Positions 1 to 8,804 of a stretch of 64,000 nucleotides of DNA are shown piece after piece. The translations under genes were made by a program, and so were the position numbers. Where the stretch lies: NCBI GenBank assembly GCA_965206615.1, contig CBDBKI010000005.1, forward strand, positions 2,170,001-2,234,000, read 5' to 3'. The notes beneath the pieces were generated by a model. It searched no databases. It was not told the DNA's origin and saw nothing but the letters and a program-made list of their open reading frames with translations. Origin of the DNA: VXNE01 sp965206615. Lineage in GTDB: Bacteria > Pseudomonadota > Gammaproteobacteria > Pseudomonadales > Azotimanducaceae. Every line of letters begins with the position of its first letter. Position 1 is the first letter of the stretch.

Positions 1-832
1 CGATGTCCGTGATCTGGACGGTCACGGCGATGCTGGCCGTACGCCCCAAGGGTCCCTCCGCGGTGACCGTCAGCTCATGCTGCGGCTGTGACTCGTGGTC
101 GTAGGCGACTCCCTCGCGCGTGCGTAGCTGACCGGTTTCGGAGTCCAGGGCGAATTCCGCCGCGCCCGGGCCGCCGAGTGCGTAGCGCAACGGCCGCCCG
201 GCCGCGGTCGCGACAAGCGGCGCACCGACCGCCTGCTCACCGGACGTGTTCTCGGCGATCTGCCGGGTGGCGGTCTCGCCCTCCACGAACCTCGGTGTTC
301 CGTCCAGCGTGGTCGCGGTCGCGGTTGCCGACCAGTCGCCGGAGCCCAGTTCGGTCACGGCCTGGACCCGTAGCTCGTAGGTGGTGGCTTCGGCGAGACC
401 GTCGATGAGGGCTCGCGTGCCGGCGCCGTCGCCCTTGTGTTCCAGAAAGGCGTCGCTCCCGCTGGCGCGGTACTGGACATCGTACCCGACGATGTCAAAC
501 GCTACGCTCTCCGGAGCACGCCAGGTGACGGTCAGGCTGTCGGTGGATGCGGCCACCACCGCGGGTGTGCTCGGCCGTCCGGGTGGCAGGCGCCACCAGC
601 GCAGGCGCGACAGCCAGCGCAGCACCGTGGCGTCCGCCGCGGATGCCTGCGCGGCGGCGTCGTTCGCGATGGGCGCCGTGGCCCCGACAGCCGGCAAACG
701 CTCCGACTGCGACGCTTCGGCGGCGTTCGCCGACCCGAGGGATTGACCGAGCCACCCCCCACCAGCCGGTGTCAGTGCGCCGCCGACCAGGATAATGGCC
801 ATCGCGGCCGCGCGTCTCGGGAAGCCCCGCAT
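1..832 (-). CDS. Secreted fibronectin type III / cadherin-repeat protein (C-terminus off the window)
   Basis: The reading frame is open from an ATG at 832 down to base 1, so the C-terminus is missing. The first ~37 residues form a signal peptide (MRGFPRRAAA then a hydrophobic stretch ending SANA). A fibronectin type III domain follows at about residues 95-180, with typical strands such as SLTVTWRAP and TTYELRVQAV. A cadherin-like repeat comes next (about 185-277), with IAENTSGEQAVGAPLVAT, TGQLRTREGVAYDHE and an ITDI end. Such proteins are exported adhesins or surface scaffolds with Ca-binding repeats. It reads in the same direction as lon, 90 bp downstream of the lon stop. Partner and substrate are unknown. 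Confidence 0.75.
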   Translation of the reverse strand, partial: MRGFPRRAAAMAIILVGGALTPAGGGWLGQSLGSANAAEASQSERLPAVGATAPIANDAAAQASAADATVLRWLSRLRWWRLPPGRPSTPAVVAASTDSLTVTWRAPESVAFDIVGYDVQYRASGSDAFLEHKGDGAGTRALIDGLAEATTYELRVQAVTELGSGDWSATATATTLDGTPRFVEGETATRQIAENTSGEQAVGAPLVATAAGRPLRYALGGPGAAEFALDSETGQLRTREGVAYDHESQPQHELTVTAEGPLGRTASIAVTVQITDI

Positions 833-922
833 GCGTGGTCTCAGGGTAGCCGGGTCACTGGAAACCGAGGGAATGACCCTGCGTACCGGGCAGCTGGACG
901 GGCCAGTGTCGCCGGCGGCGCG

Positions 923-3256
923 CTACAGGTCCGGAATCGCCACCCGCACGACATCCTCGAGCCGGTCCACGAGGGTGATCTTCATCTCATCGCGCACCGG
1001 CTCCGGCAGCTTGTCGAGCTCCGATTCGTTGTCCCGCGGCAGGATGACGTGGCGGAACCCGGTGCGGTGGGCGGCGAGAATCTTCTCGCGCACGCCGCCG
1101 ACCGGCAGAACGAGCCCGGTGAGGGTCAGTTCTCCGGTCATGGCGATGTCGTCGCGCACATGCTTCCTGCTGTATGCGGAGGCGAGGGCCGTGGCCATGG
1201 TAATACCGGCGGAGGGTCCGTCCTTGGGTACCGCTCCGGCGGGCACGTGCACGTGCACGCCGCACTCCTCGATCTGCTTGCGGTCGATGTGCAGGTTCTC
1301 CGCAGCGGACCAGATATAGGAGCGCGCGGCCTTCACGGACTCCTGCATGACCTGGCCGAGGTGTCCCGTGATGGTCACCTTCTCGTCCTTGGGGGTCAGC
1401 GATGCCTCCACGTACAGCACGTCGCCGCCCGACTCGGTCCAGGCGAGTCCGGGCGCGACGCCGGCGGCCAGGTTTTCCCGTCCCTTGTCGGACTTGAACT
1501 TCTCCGGTCCGAGCAGGGCGCGCACTTCGCCGGCCTCGATGTCCGAAGCCGATGCGTCATCCTGCACGATCTGGCGCGCGCGCTTGCGGGCGATGCGGGA
1601 CAGGCTGCGTTCGAGTTCGCGCACGCCGGCTTCCCGGGTGTAACGGCGGATGATCTTGCGTAGCGCGCCGTCGTCGAAGGTAAAGCTCTCATCCTGGAGA
1701 CCAGCGTTCTCCTGTTGCCGCGGGATGAGGTAGCGCCGGGCGATCTCGGTCTTTTCGAGGTCGCTGTAGCCGGTCAACTCCAGCACCTCCATTCGGTCGA
1801 GCAACGGCCTCGGGACGCCTTCCAGCGTGTTCGCGGTGGTGATGAACAGCGCTTTCGACAGGTCGAACGGGAGATTGAGGTAGTTGTCGCGGAACTCCCG
1901 GTTCTGGGCCGGATCGAGAATCTCCATGAGTGCCGCGGCGGGATCCCCGCGGAAGTCGCGCCCGAGCTTGTCGATCTCGTCGAGCATCAGTACGGGATTG
2001 CGCACGCCGGCGCGCCGGACGGCCTGCAGGATGCGCCCGGGCATCGCGCCGATATAGGTGCGGCGGTGTCCCCGAAGCTCGGCCTCGTCGTGTAGTCCGC
2101 CGAGGCTCATGCGTTCGAATTTGCGGCCCATCGCCCGGGCGATGGATTGCCCGAGGGAGGTCTTGCCGACGCCGGGGGGGCCGACGAAGCACAGGATCGA
2201 CGACTTGGCTTCCGGGTTGAGCTGCAGGACGGCGAGGGACTCCAGGATACGTTCCTTGACGTCGTCGAGCCCGTAATGGTCCTCGTCGAGCACCTTCTGC
2301 GCGTGGCCGAGGTCCAGCGTGTCCTCGGTGACGATGTTCCAGGGCAGTTCCGCGACAAGCTCGAGGTAGCTGCGCGCCACCTGGTAGTCCGCAGCGTTCG
2401 GCGACATGCGACCGAGGCGCTTGAGTTCGCGTTCGACCTCCTTCTGCGCGGCTTCGGGCAGGTTCGCCTGACGCAACTGGTCCTTGATCTCGGCGAGATC
2501 CTCGTCGCCGTCTTCCTCGCCGAGTGCCTGCTCGATGGCGCGTTTCTGCTGGCGCAACAGCTGTTCGCGCTGCTGCTTGTCGATGTCCCCGCGGGTCTGC
2601 GACGCGATCTCCTGGCGCAGCTGCATCACCGAAGCCTGGTGGGCCAGCTTCCCGAGCATCATTTCGAGGAGTACGCGCGTCGACTCGATCGACAGGATCT
2701 CCTGTTGGGCTTCGAGTTCGATGCTCTGCTGCGCGAAGCTTGCGATGCGGTACATCTGGGTGATGGGGTTGTCGTTCGCGCCCATGAATTGCGCGAATAT
2801 CTGGTCGCCGTTCTCGTTGTCGATGAGGTTGGCGATGCGCCGTGCCACTTCGAGCGTCTCGGACAGCAGGGCGTCGACCTGCGCCTGTTCGGGCTCGCTG
2901 ACATCGGTGGACAGGGCGGGAAGTTCCTCGTAGGCCACCGCAAGGTACTCGTCGTGCGGCACGAGTTCGCCGAGACGCACGCGACTGATGCCCTGGACCA
3001 CCACAACCGCTCCGCCCTCGCCCTGCTCGACACGCGTGATCTTGCACACCGTACCGATGCCGTGGAGGTCGTCGAGGTCGGGCTCGTCCGTATCGGGCTT
3101 GCGTTGCAGGACCGTGAGCAGGAGGCGGTCGGCCTCGACGGCGTTTTTCAGCGCCGCGAGGGAACCGCGGCGCCCCACCTTGATGGAGACGAACAGCTCC
3201 GGAAAGACCAGCGTATCGCGCAACGGTAGGACAGGCAGTTCTTTCAACGTCGTCAC
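923..3256 (-). CDS. lon: ATP-dependent endopeptidase Lon
   Basis: Lon is the cytoplasmic AAA+ serine protease that degrades misfolded and regulatory proteins. The 777-residue length is normal for LonA. Order: N-terminal substrate domain (1-200), coiled coil (200-300), AAA+ module with Walker A GPPGVGKTS at about 359 and Walker B VLMLDEIDK at about 423, then the protease domain. The catalytic Ser682 lies in PKDGPSAG and Lys725 in GGVREKILAA, so the enzyme looks intact. The ATG start gives the family's usual opening (MTTLKELPVLPLRDTLVFPE). No heat-shock promoter was identified in the upstream gap, which holds a hairpin repeat and a MITE. Confidence 0.97.
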   Translation of the reverse strand: MTTLKELPVLPLRDTLVFPELFVSIKVGRRGSLAALKNAVEADRLLLTVLQRKPDTDEPDLDDLHGIGTVCKITRVEQGEGGAVVVVQGISRVRLGELVPHDEYLAVAYEELPALSTDVSEPEQAQVDALLSETLEVARRIANLIDNENGDQIFAQFMGANDNPITQMYRIASFAQQSIELEAQQEILSIESTRVLLEMMLGKLAHQASVMQLRQEIASQTRGDIDKQQREQLLRQQKRAIEQALGEEDGDEDLAEIKDQLRQANLPEAAQKEVERELKRLGRMSPNAADYQVARSYLELVAELPWNIVTEDTLDLGHAQKVLDEDHYGLDDVKERILESLAVLQLNPEAKSSILCFVGPPGVGKTSLGQSIARAMGRKFERMSLGGLHDEAELRGHRRTYIGAMPGRILQAVRRAGVRNPVLMLDEIDKLGRDFRGDPAAALMEILDPAQNREFRDNYLNLPFDLSKALFITTANTLEGVPRPLLDRMEVLELTGYSDLEKTEIARRYLIPRQQENAGLQDESFTFDDGALRKIIRRYTREAGVRELERSLSRIARKRARQIVQDDASASDIEAGEVRALLGPEKFKSDKGRENLAAGVAPGLAWTESGGDVLYVEASLTPKDEKVTITGHLGQVMQESVKAARSYIWSAAENLHIDRKQIEECGVHVHVPAGAVPKDGPSAGITMATALASAYSRKHVRDDIAMTGELTLTGLVLPVGGVREKILAAHRTGFRHVILPRDNESELDKLPEPVRDEMKITLVDRLEDVVRVAIPDL

Positions 3257-3385
3257 CAGACAGTCATCTCTTCCGTAATTTGGGTGCTGACGGCGCGGAT
3301 TTCAACGGCTTTCGGACGCGCAGGGATCAGAAAACCGCAGGGGCTGGTCCCGTCCCGTCGTCAAGGGCTTGCACGGGCTCGATAC

Positions 3386-3410
3386 GGGCGACGACAAGCG
3401 TCGCCCCTGC
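3386..3410. repeat. GTAGGGG-type hairpin, right half; partial paired element
   Basis: A stem GGGCGACG, loop ACAAG and stem CGTCGCCC are followed by CTGC, a one-base variant of the usual CTAC end. About 30 bp to the left (3354-3370) lies the remains of a left-hand CCCGTCCC hairpin. This is one locus of the dispersed family seen at ten others in the window. The rest of the gap from 3257 to 3463 shows no gene. Confidence 0.8.
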
Positions 3411-3463
3411 CTCCCGTGCCGAGTCAACCGCCAGGCGCGGCGCCAACGGCGACGGTCAAGCCC

Positions 3464-3728
3464 CTAGGCCGCATTTCTCACCAGGGGCCGTGATGATCGC
3501 GGAGGATTTTGGTCCTGTGCGCGTGCTCGCGACCGAGAGCATAGCGGGGACTACGGTTGAGGGAGCACGTGCGCGAGCACGGGCCCGTGTGTACACGGGG
3601 CCAAAAGACCCGCGAGGGCGCGGCCAGCGCAGTCCGCAATCGGCACGATGGTCGGCATCGCGATCAACTTCTTGAAACCCATGAGCTTTTTGACGCTGAC
3701 AAGCGGCCTGGTGAGAAATGCGGGCTAG
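3464..3728. mobile_element. 265-bp MITE-like element, copy A
   Basis: The segment is bounded by CTAG on both sides (3464-3467 and 3725-3728). Its ends are inverted repeats: CCGCATTTCTCACCAGG on the left and its complement on the right, about 22 bp when CTAG is counted, with one mismatch in this copy. The same 265 bp recurs at 59536-59800 with about three differences, so spread is recent. No transposase is encoded. The terminal repeat plus a 4-bp CTAG duplication suggests mobilisation in trans by a DDE transposase with a 4-bp target duplication (IS5-like YTAR or IS1380-like sites fit); the family is inference. The right CTAG supplies the TAG stop of the neighbouring acyl-CoA dehydrogenase. Confidence 0.85.
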
Positions 3729-4810
3729 GCCAGGCCCTGTGCCTGCGCCGCTTCCTCGCGGACGCGCTCGGGTCCGCCGAGGATCTGCCGGTTGAAACCG
3801 ATGCGCTTGAACCAGTAGTGCAGGCCAAGGAGGTCGGTGAATCCCATGCCGCCGTGCACGATCGTCGCGGTTCTGGATACGAACTGCCCCACCTCGGCCA
3901 GGTGCGCCTTGGCGTGGCACGCGGTCAGTCGCGCCTCCTCGGGAACCTCGTCGAGTGCGTGGGCGGCGTACCACACCAGTGCGCGCGCGGGTTCTATCTC
4001 CGCCGCCATCTCGGCGCACAGGTGCTTGACCGCCTGGAACGAGGCGATGACGCGGTTGAACTGCTCGCGTTGCTTGGCATACGCAACCGACTGGTCGAGC
4101 ATCTCCTGCGCCGCGCCGAGCGTGTCCGCGGCGAGCATGACCCGCCCGGTGTCGACGACCTGCAGGCCGATGTCCGGGTCGGGGTTTCCTGCCAGCGTGT
4201 CCGCCGCTGCGTTGTCGAGCGTCAGTTCGGCGATCCGCTGGGTGCGGTCGACGTTCGACAGGAACTCGAGCTCCACGCCGTCCGCCGTGCGGTCCACGAT
4301 ATGCAGGCGTCGGCCGCGGTCGGCCACCAGGAACGCGTCCGCGTCCGGGTCCAGGACGAAGAGCGCCGTGCCGGTCAATGTGCCCTCGTCCGACGCGGTG
4401 ACGCCCGCGTCCGCGCGTGCTCCGGTAAGTTCGGAGAGCGCCGCACCGATGCGCAGACTGCCGTCGGCGATCCGCGGCAGGTACTCCGCCTGCTGTGCGT
4501 CGTCACCGGCCAGGCGCAACCCGGTAACGGCGAGCACGCCGCTCGCAAGGAAGGGCGCCGGCGTGACGTGGCCCCCCAGGGACTCGACCACCACGGCCGC
4601 ATCGAGGCCCGAGAGCCCCACTCCGCCGTACGCTTCCGGCACGAGCAGGGCCGGCACGCCGAGTTCGCTCAGGCCGGCCCAGAGGTCGTCGCCCCGGTCG
4701 TCGAGGTCGTCGGCGTACTTGCGCACGCGGTCGAGGTCCGAGTGGTCGTCGAGGAAACGTTCGACGCTGTCGCGCAGCAGAATCTGCTCTTCGGAAAGCC
4801 CGAATTCCAT
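3725..4810 (-). CDS. Acyl-CoA dehydrogenase family protein
   Basis: A 361-residue FAD enzyme of the acyl-CoA dehydrogenase family, expected to oxidise an acyl-CoA at the alpha-beta bond and pass electrons to ETF. The N-terminal helical domain begins MEFGLSEEQILLRDSVERFL, the middle beta domain spans about 115-215, and the C-terminal four-helix domain carries QREQFNRVIASFQAVKH. It is second in a two-gene unit: its ATG lies 4 nt after the stop of the 398-residue paralogue, so the products may act as a heteromeric dehydrogenase, as in sterol side-chain or branched acyl-CoA oxidation. The TAG stop lies in the CTAG target site of the MITE, so the last residues (QGLA) may differ from the ancestral end. 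Confidence 0.9.
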   Translation of the reverse strand: MEFGLSEEQILLRDSVERFLDDHSDLDRVRKYADDLDDRGDDLWAGLSELGVPALLVPEAYGGVGLSGLDAAVVVESLGGHVTPAPFLASGVLAVTGLRLAGDDAQQAEYLPRIADGSLRIGAALSELTGARADAGVTASDEGTLTGTALFVLDPDADAFLVADRGRRLHIVDRTADGVELEFLSNVDRTQRIAELTLDNAAADTLAGNPDPDIGLQVVDTGRVMLAADTLGAAQEMLDQSVAYAKQREQFNRVIASFQAVKHLCAEMAAEIEPARALVWYAAHALDEVPEEARLTACHAKAHLAEVGQFVSRTATIVHGGMGFTDLLGLHYWFKRIGFNRQILGGPERVREEAAQAQGLA

Positions 4811-4814
4811 GGCT

Positions 4815-6011
4815 TCAGTTCTCCGCCCGGACCACGGCCTTGGGTTCCCGGGGCATGCCGAGGCCGCGTTCGCTGATGATGTTCTTCTGGATCTGCGACG
4901 TGCCGCCGCCGATGATGAGACCGAGGAAATACATGTAGTGCGTCTGCCAGCTGCCCTGGTCGCGCAGTTGGGGGTTCTTGCCGTACATGAGTCCGAACTC
5001 GCCCATGACGTCGATGGCGAGCCCTTCGAGCTCGTGGCGGAGTTCCGTCGCCTGCAGCTTGGTGATCATGCGGGCGAGACCGGCGTCGGCACGGTTCAGG
5101 CGCGCGCTCAGAATGCGCATGTCGTTGAAACGCATGGCAGTGACACGTCCCTGCATCTTCATGACCCGGTCCCGGAAGGTGGGGTTGTCGATGGCCCGCT
5201 GGCCGTCCACGGTCTCGGTCTTCATCAACTCGATGAGCCGGTTCATGCGCATGAGCGCCGCGTTGGGGTCGCCCAGGCTGTCGCGCTCGTGACCGAGGAT
5301 GGCGTTCGCCACGTACCAGCCCTCGCCGCGCTTGCCGACGATCTGATCCTTCGGCACGCGTACGTCGGTGAAGAAGACCTCGTTGAAGTTGTTCGCCATG
5401 GTCATGTCCATGAGGGGCCGGATCTCGATGCCCGGCGTATCCATGCGGAACAGGAGGAAGCTGATGCCCTGATGCTTGGGCGCCTCGGGTTCGGTCCGCA
5501 CGAGGCAGAAGATCCAGTCCGCCATGTGGGCGGTCGAGGTCCAGATCTTGGAACCGTTGATGACCCACTCGTCGCCGTCGAGGACCGCGGAGGTGCGCAG
5601 GCTCGCCAGGTCCGATCCGGCGCCGGGCTCGGAATAGCCCTGGCACCAGATCATCTCGCCGGCCAGCGTCGGCGGTATGAAGGTGCGTTTCTGCTCCTCG
5701 GTACCGAGTTCGAGCAGGGTGGGTACCAGCATGGAAATGCCCTGGCCGCCGAGCCCCGAGGGCACCTGGGCGGAGGCGAACTCCTCGCCCATGATGCGCG
5801 CCTTCAGGATGTCCGGCTCGCCCCCGTGCCCGCCGTACTCGGCCGGGATGGTGCGCGCAGCGTAGCCATGCCGGATCAGGAGCTTCTGCCACTTTCGTAC
5901 GGGTTCGGAGCGCATCCCCTGCCCGCGCGGCGCTTCGTCGCGGTGTTCGGCGATGAAATCCCGGATTTCCTGCCGGAATTCTTCGTACTGTGGGCCGTAG
6001 GACAGGTCCAT
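4815..6011 (-). CDS. Acyl-CoA dehydrogenase family protein
   Basis: A 398-residue acyl-CoA dehydrogenase, first gene of the two-gene operon. The ATG at 6011 is chosen because GGAAGG sits about 6 nt upstream and MDLSYGPQYEEFRQEIRDFI is the usual opening of this subgroup. Visible motifs are the FAD/substrate segment QGYSEPGAGSDLASLRT, the beta-domain WVINGSKIWTSTAHMADWI and a C-terminal helical bundle ending IQKNIISERGLGMPREP. That C-terminus is typical of long-chain or steroid-side-chain members. The specific substrate cannot be read from the sequence. Confidence 0.92.
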   Translation of the reverse strand: MDLSYGPQYEEFRQEIRDFIAEHRDEAPRGQGMRSEPVRKWQKLLIRHGYAARTIPAEYGGHGGEPDILKARIMGEEFASAQVPSGLGGQGISMLVPTLLELGTEEQKRTFIPPTLAGEMIWCQGYSEPGAGSDLASLRTSAVLDGDEWVINGSKIWTSTAHMADWIFCLVRTEPEAPKHQGISFLLFRMDTPGIEIRPLMDMTMANNFNEVFFTDVRVPKDQIVGKRGEGWYVANAILGHERDSLGDPNAALMRMNRLIELMKTETVDGQRAIDNPTFRDRVMKMQGRVTAMRFNDMRILSARLNRADAGLARMITKLQATELRHELEGLAIDVMGEFGLMYGKNPQLRDQGSWQTHYMYFLGLIIGGGTSQIQKNIISERGLGMPREPKAVVRAEN

Positions 6012-6146
6012 CGATTGCCTTCCCTCGGATAGAAAGGCGTGAGAGTCTACTGCAAAGCGACGGCGCCCTGCCCGGCGGCGGGCGTCAGCGTGGATGGAGA
6101 TCTCCGCCGCCGGGGTCGAGCACGACGAGGTCGAAGGCAGAGATCG

Positions 6147-6770
6147 TTGAGCGAGTACTTCCCGAAGCTGAGGAACATGGCAGCCCTGCAGGATCGGTAC
6201 AACCGGGAAGTGCACCCGGCATGGCGTACTCGCGGATACGCGTACTACCGCGCGGTCTGGATCGAGTGTGCGGAGCTGCTCGACCACTTCGGCTGGAAGT
6301 GGTGGAAACACCAGGAATCCAACCTCGAGCAGGTACGCCTCGAGGTCGTCGATATCTGGCATTTCGGTCTCTCCGATCTGCTGCGGGCGGGGTTGGTGGA
6401 CGAGGGTCTGGCGGCGCGCATGACCGCGCTCACCGCGCCTTCGGACACGGGTGACCTGCGCGCCGCCGTGGAAGGGTTGGCGCTCGCTACCTTGCGCGCC
6501 CGGGCGTTCGACCTCGAGGCCTTTATCGGCGTGATGAACGCGCTGCCGATGTCGCTGGATGAACTGCACGACGCCTATATCGGCAAGAACGTGCTCAATT
6601 CGTTCCGCCAGGCGCACGGCTACCGCGACGGTTCCTACGTCAAGACCTGGGGCGGGCGCGAAGACAATGAGCATCTCTCGGAGATCGCGGCGGGCCTCGA
6701 CGCCGCGCTGCCGTCCTATCCCGATCACCTCAGGGCCGCGCTCGAGGAGCGCTACGCCGCCCTGACCTGA
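6147..6770 (+). CDS. Dimeric dUTP diphosphatase (all-alpha type)
   Basis: This cytoplasmic enzyme hydrolyses dUTP to dUMP and pyrophosphate, limiting uracil in DNA and feeding dTMP synthesis. It belongs to the all-alpha dimeric dUTPase family related to MazG, not the trimeric Dut family. The metal-binding helices are visible as ECAELLDHFGWKWWK and LEVVDIWHF (ExxE...ExxD), with the signature YIGKNVLNSFRQAHGY and GGREDNEH near the C-terminus. The TTG at 6147 gives 207 residues and a normal N-terminus before LQDRYNREVHPAW. The ATG at 6177 is the alternative, with GAGGA unusually close. It is divergent from the acyl-CoA dehydrogenase operon and 8 bp ahead of dgcN. Confidence 0.85.
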   Translation: MSEYFPKLRNMAALQDRYNREVHPAWRTRGYAYYRAVWIECAELLDHFGWKWWKHQESNLEQVRLEVVDIWHFGLSDLLRAGLVDEGLAARMTALTAPSDTGDLRAAVEGLALATLRARAFDLEAFIGVMNALPMSLDELHDAYIGKNVLNSFRQAHGYRDGSYVKTWGGREDNEHLSEIAAGLDAALPSYPDHLRAALEERYAALT

Positions 6771-6778
6771 CGCGCACC

Positions 6779-7792
6779 ATGGAAGGCCTGTTGCGAATTG
6801 AGTCGCCGTACCTGATCTTTGCGGGCGATGCCGGGGACGCCCTGGCGGCGAAGACCGGCCAGGGTATCGTCGACTGGCGCCCGGAGCGCTGCCTGGCGCA
6901 GCTGCGCCTGCCGAACTGCCGTGCGGATCATGGTCTTCCCGACATGACCGTGGCCGAAGCCGCCCGGCGGGGCGCGAAGACGTTCGTCATCGGCACGGTC
7001 GGTCCCGGCGGCATGCTTCCCGAAGCCTGGCTACCGATACTCGTCGAGGCGGTCGAGCGGGGCATGGACGTGGCGAGCGGACTGCACACGCGGCTGTCGG
7101 AGTTCGAGGTGCTGCGCGACGCCGCCGGCCGGCACGGTCGGCGGCTGATCGACGTGCGCAGCCCGACCCGGGGCTTCCCGACGGGGTCGGGGCGGCGACG
7201 GCCGGGCAGGCGTCTGCTGACCGTCGGTACGGACTGCGCGGTGGGCAAGAAGTACACGGCGCTGGCGCTGGAACGGTCGCTGCGCAAGGAGGGCGTCGAC
7301 GCCGACTTCCGGGCCACCGGCCAGACCGGCATCCTGATCGCCGGTGCCGGCGTCGCCATCGACGCAGTGCCGGCGGACTTTATCTCGGGCGCGGTGGAAG
7401 TGCTGACGCCGGCCGCTGCCGAAGACCACTGGGACGTGGTGGAAGGCCAGGGCTCGATCTTTCATCCCTCGTTCGCGGGGGTCTCTCTCGGTCTGTTGCA
7501 TGGCGCGCAGCCGGACGCGTTCGTCGTCTGTCACGAGCCGACGCGGGAGACGATGCGCAACGTGCCGGCGCCCATAGCCTCGGTGGAGGCAGTGATCGAG
7601 GCAACGACCGCGCTCGGGCGTCTGACCAACCCGGACATCCGCTGCATCGGCGTGGCGGTGAACACGGCGGCGCTCGGCGAGGACGCCGCCCGCGGGATCA
7701 TCGAGGCCATGGGCCGGGAGCTGGCCTTGCCCGTGACGGATCCGCTGCGGTTCGGCGTCGAACCGATCGTGGCGCGGCTGTTGGAACTCTAG
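6779..7792 (+). CDS. dgcN: D-glutamate N-acetyltransferase DgcN (DUF1611)
   Basis: A 337-residue DUF1611 protein. With its partner it matches the DgcN-DgcA pair, in which DgcN acetylates D-glutamate and DgcA racemises the N-acetyl product; that assignment rests on family and gene order. A Rossmann-like N-terminal domain (1-140) is followed by a P-loop-like segment, VGTDCAVGKKYTALAL (about 150-165). Later motifs are ATGQTGILIAGAGVAIDAVPADF and VEGQGSIFHPSFAGVSLGLL. The gene lies 18 bp upstream of dgcA and then an aminotransferase, so the three probably form one catabolic operon, with dUTPase possibly co-transcribed. Confidence 0.85.
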   Translation: MEGLLRIESPYLIFAGDAGDALAAKTGQGIVDWRPERCLAQLRLPNCRADHGLPDMTVAEAARRGAKTFVIGTVGPGGMLPEAWLPILVEAVERGMDVASGLHTRLSEFEVLRDAAGRHGRRLIDVRSPTRGFPTGSGRRRPGRRLLTVGTDCAVGKKYTALALERSLRKEGVDADFRATGQTGILIAGAGVAIDAVPADFISGAVEVLTPAAAEDHWDVVEGQGSIFHPSFAGVSLGLLHGAQPDAFVVCHEPTRETMRNVPAPIASVEAVIEATTALGRLTNPDIRCIGVAVNTAALGEDAARGIIEAMGRELALPVTDPLRFGVEPIVARLLEL

Positions 7793-7810
7793 ACGCGAGC
7801 GCGCGGCAGC

Positions 7811-8803
7811 ATGGGGATCGCAGTCGAAGCGCACGCGGAGTCCTGGCGACTGGCGGCGCCGTTCACGATCTCTCGCGGCGCGAAGTCCAGTGCGGACGTG
7901 GTGATCGCGACCGCCCGGGAGGGCGGCTTCGCAGGCCGCGGCGAAGCGGTGCCCTATCCTCGCTACGGCGAGTCCGTCGCGGGTGCGTTGGACGCCATCC
8001 GGACGTTTGCGCGCGAGCGGCGTCAAACCTTGTCACGCGGCGACTTGGGCGCGATGCCGGCGGGTGCCGCCCGCAACGCGCTCGACTGTGCCCTTTGGGA
8101 TCTCGCGGCGAAACGCACCGGGCGCCCGGTTTGGCGGCTCGCCGGTCTTGCGCCACCCGCAAGCGTGGTGACGGCCTACACCATCGGGCTGGGAAGCGTC
8201 CCCGAAATGCGCCGGAACGCTGCCCGGAACGCCACGCGTCCGTTGCTGAAGATCAAGCTCGGGCGCGCGCCCGAAGAGGACATCGAGCGGCTTCGTGCCG
8301 TGCGCGAAGCGGCGCCCGCGACGCGTTTGATTGTCGACGCGAACGAGGGCTGGACGATGGCGGGGCTCGAACTCGTGGCTCCCGTCGCGGCCGAACTGGG
8401 TGTCGAACTCATCGAGCAACCTCTGCCGGCGGGCGCGGATGCGGCCCTGTCGGACTGGGATGCGCCGGTCCCCCTCGGCGCCGACGAGAGCCTGCACGGA
8501 GACGGCGATCCTGCGGGCCTGTCCGGCAAATACGACGTACTGAACGTCAAGCTCGACAAGACCGGTGGGCTGTCGGCCGCGCTGGAGTTGGTGGAGCGTG
8601 CCCGGGGCATGGGCTTCGGTATCATGATCGGGTGCATGGTAGCCACGTCTCTGAGCATGGCTCCGGCCCTGCTGCTGGCGCGGGACGCGGCGTTCGTCGA
8701 TCTGGACGGACCGCTGTTGCTGGCTGCCGACCGGCCCGACGGACTGCGCTACGAGGACGACCGGGTCGCATTCCCGCCGAGCGGCGGGTGGGGGCAGCCG
8801 TAA
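7811..8803 (+). CDS. dgcA: N-acetyl-D-glutamate racemase DgcA (enolase-superfamily dipeptide epimerase type)
   Basis: A 330-residue enolase-superfamily enzyme of the dipeptide-epimerase/muconate-lactonising group. A capping domain occupies roughly 1-110 and a TIM barrel follows. Catalytic features: LLKIKLG (KxK acid/base lysine), LIVDANEGW, ELIEQPL and PLGADES as metal ligands, and VLNVKLDKTGG with the second catalytic lysine. The chemistry is proton abstraction and return at a carbon next to a carboxylate. Next to dgcN the best reading is N-acetyl-D-glutamate racemase rather than L-Ala-D/L-Glu epimerase. The latter cannot be excluded, and either role feeds on cell-wall-derived D-amino acids. 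Confidence 0.85.
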   Translation: MGIAVEAHAESWRLAAPFTISRGAKSSADVVIATAREGGFAGRGEAVPYPRYGESVAGALDAIRTFARERRQTLSRGDLGAMPAGAARNALDCALWDLAAKRTGRPVWRLAGLAPPASVVTAYTIGLGSVPEMRRNAARNATRPLLKIKLGRAPEEDIERLRAVREAAPATRLIVDANEGWTMAGLELVAPVAAELGVELIEQPLPAGADAALSDWDAPVPLGADESLHGDGDPAGLSGKYDVLNVKLDKTGGLSAALELVERARGMGFGIMIGCMVATSLSMAPALLLARDAAFVDLDGPLLLAADRPDGLRYEDDRVAFPPSGGWGQP

Positions 8804-8804
8804 C

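Noticed and set aside
437..1663. Long plus-strand frames opposite lon and the cadherin gene
   Set aside because: They are antisense shadows in high-GC DNA with arginine/proline-rich, domain-free products.
3464..3728. Coding gene or transposase inside the MITE
   Set aside because: Open frames through it are short, run in several phases and end at the inverted repeats; no DDE or HUH motif is visible.
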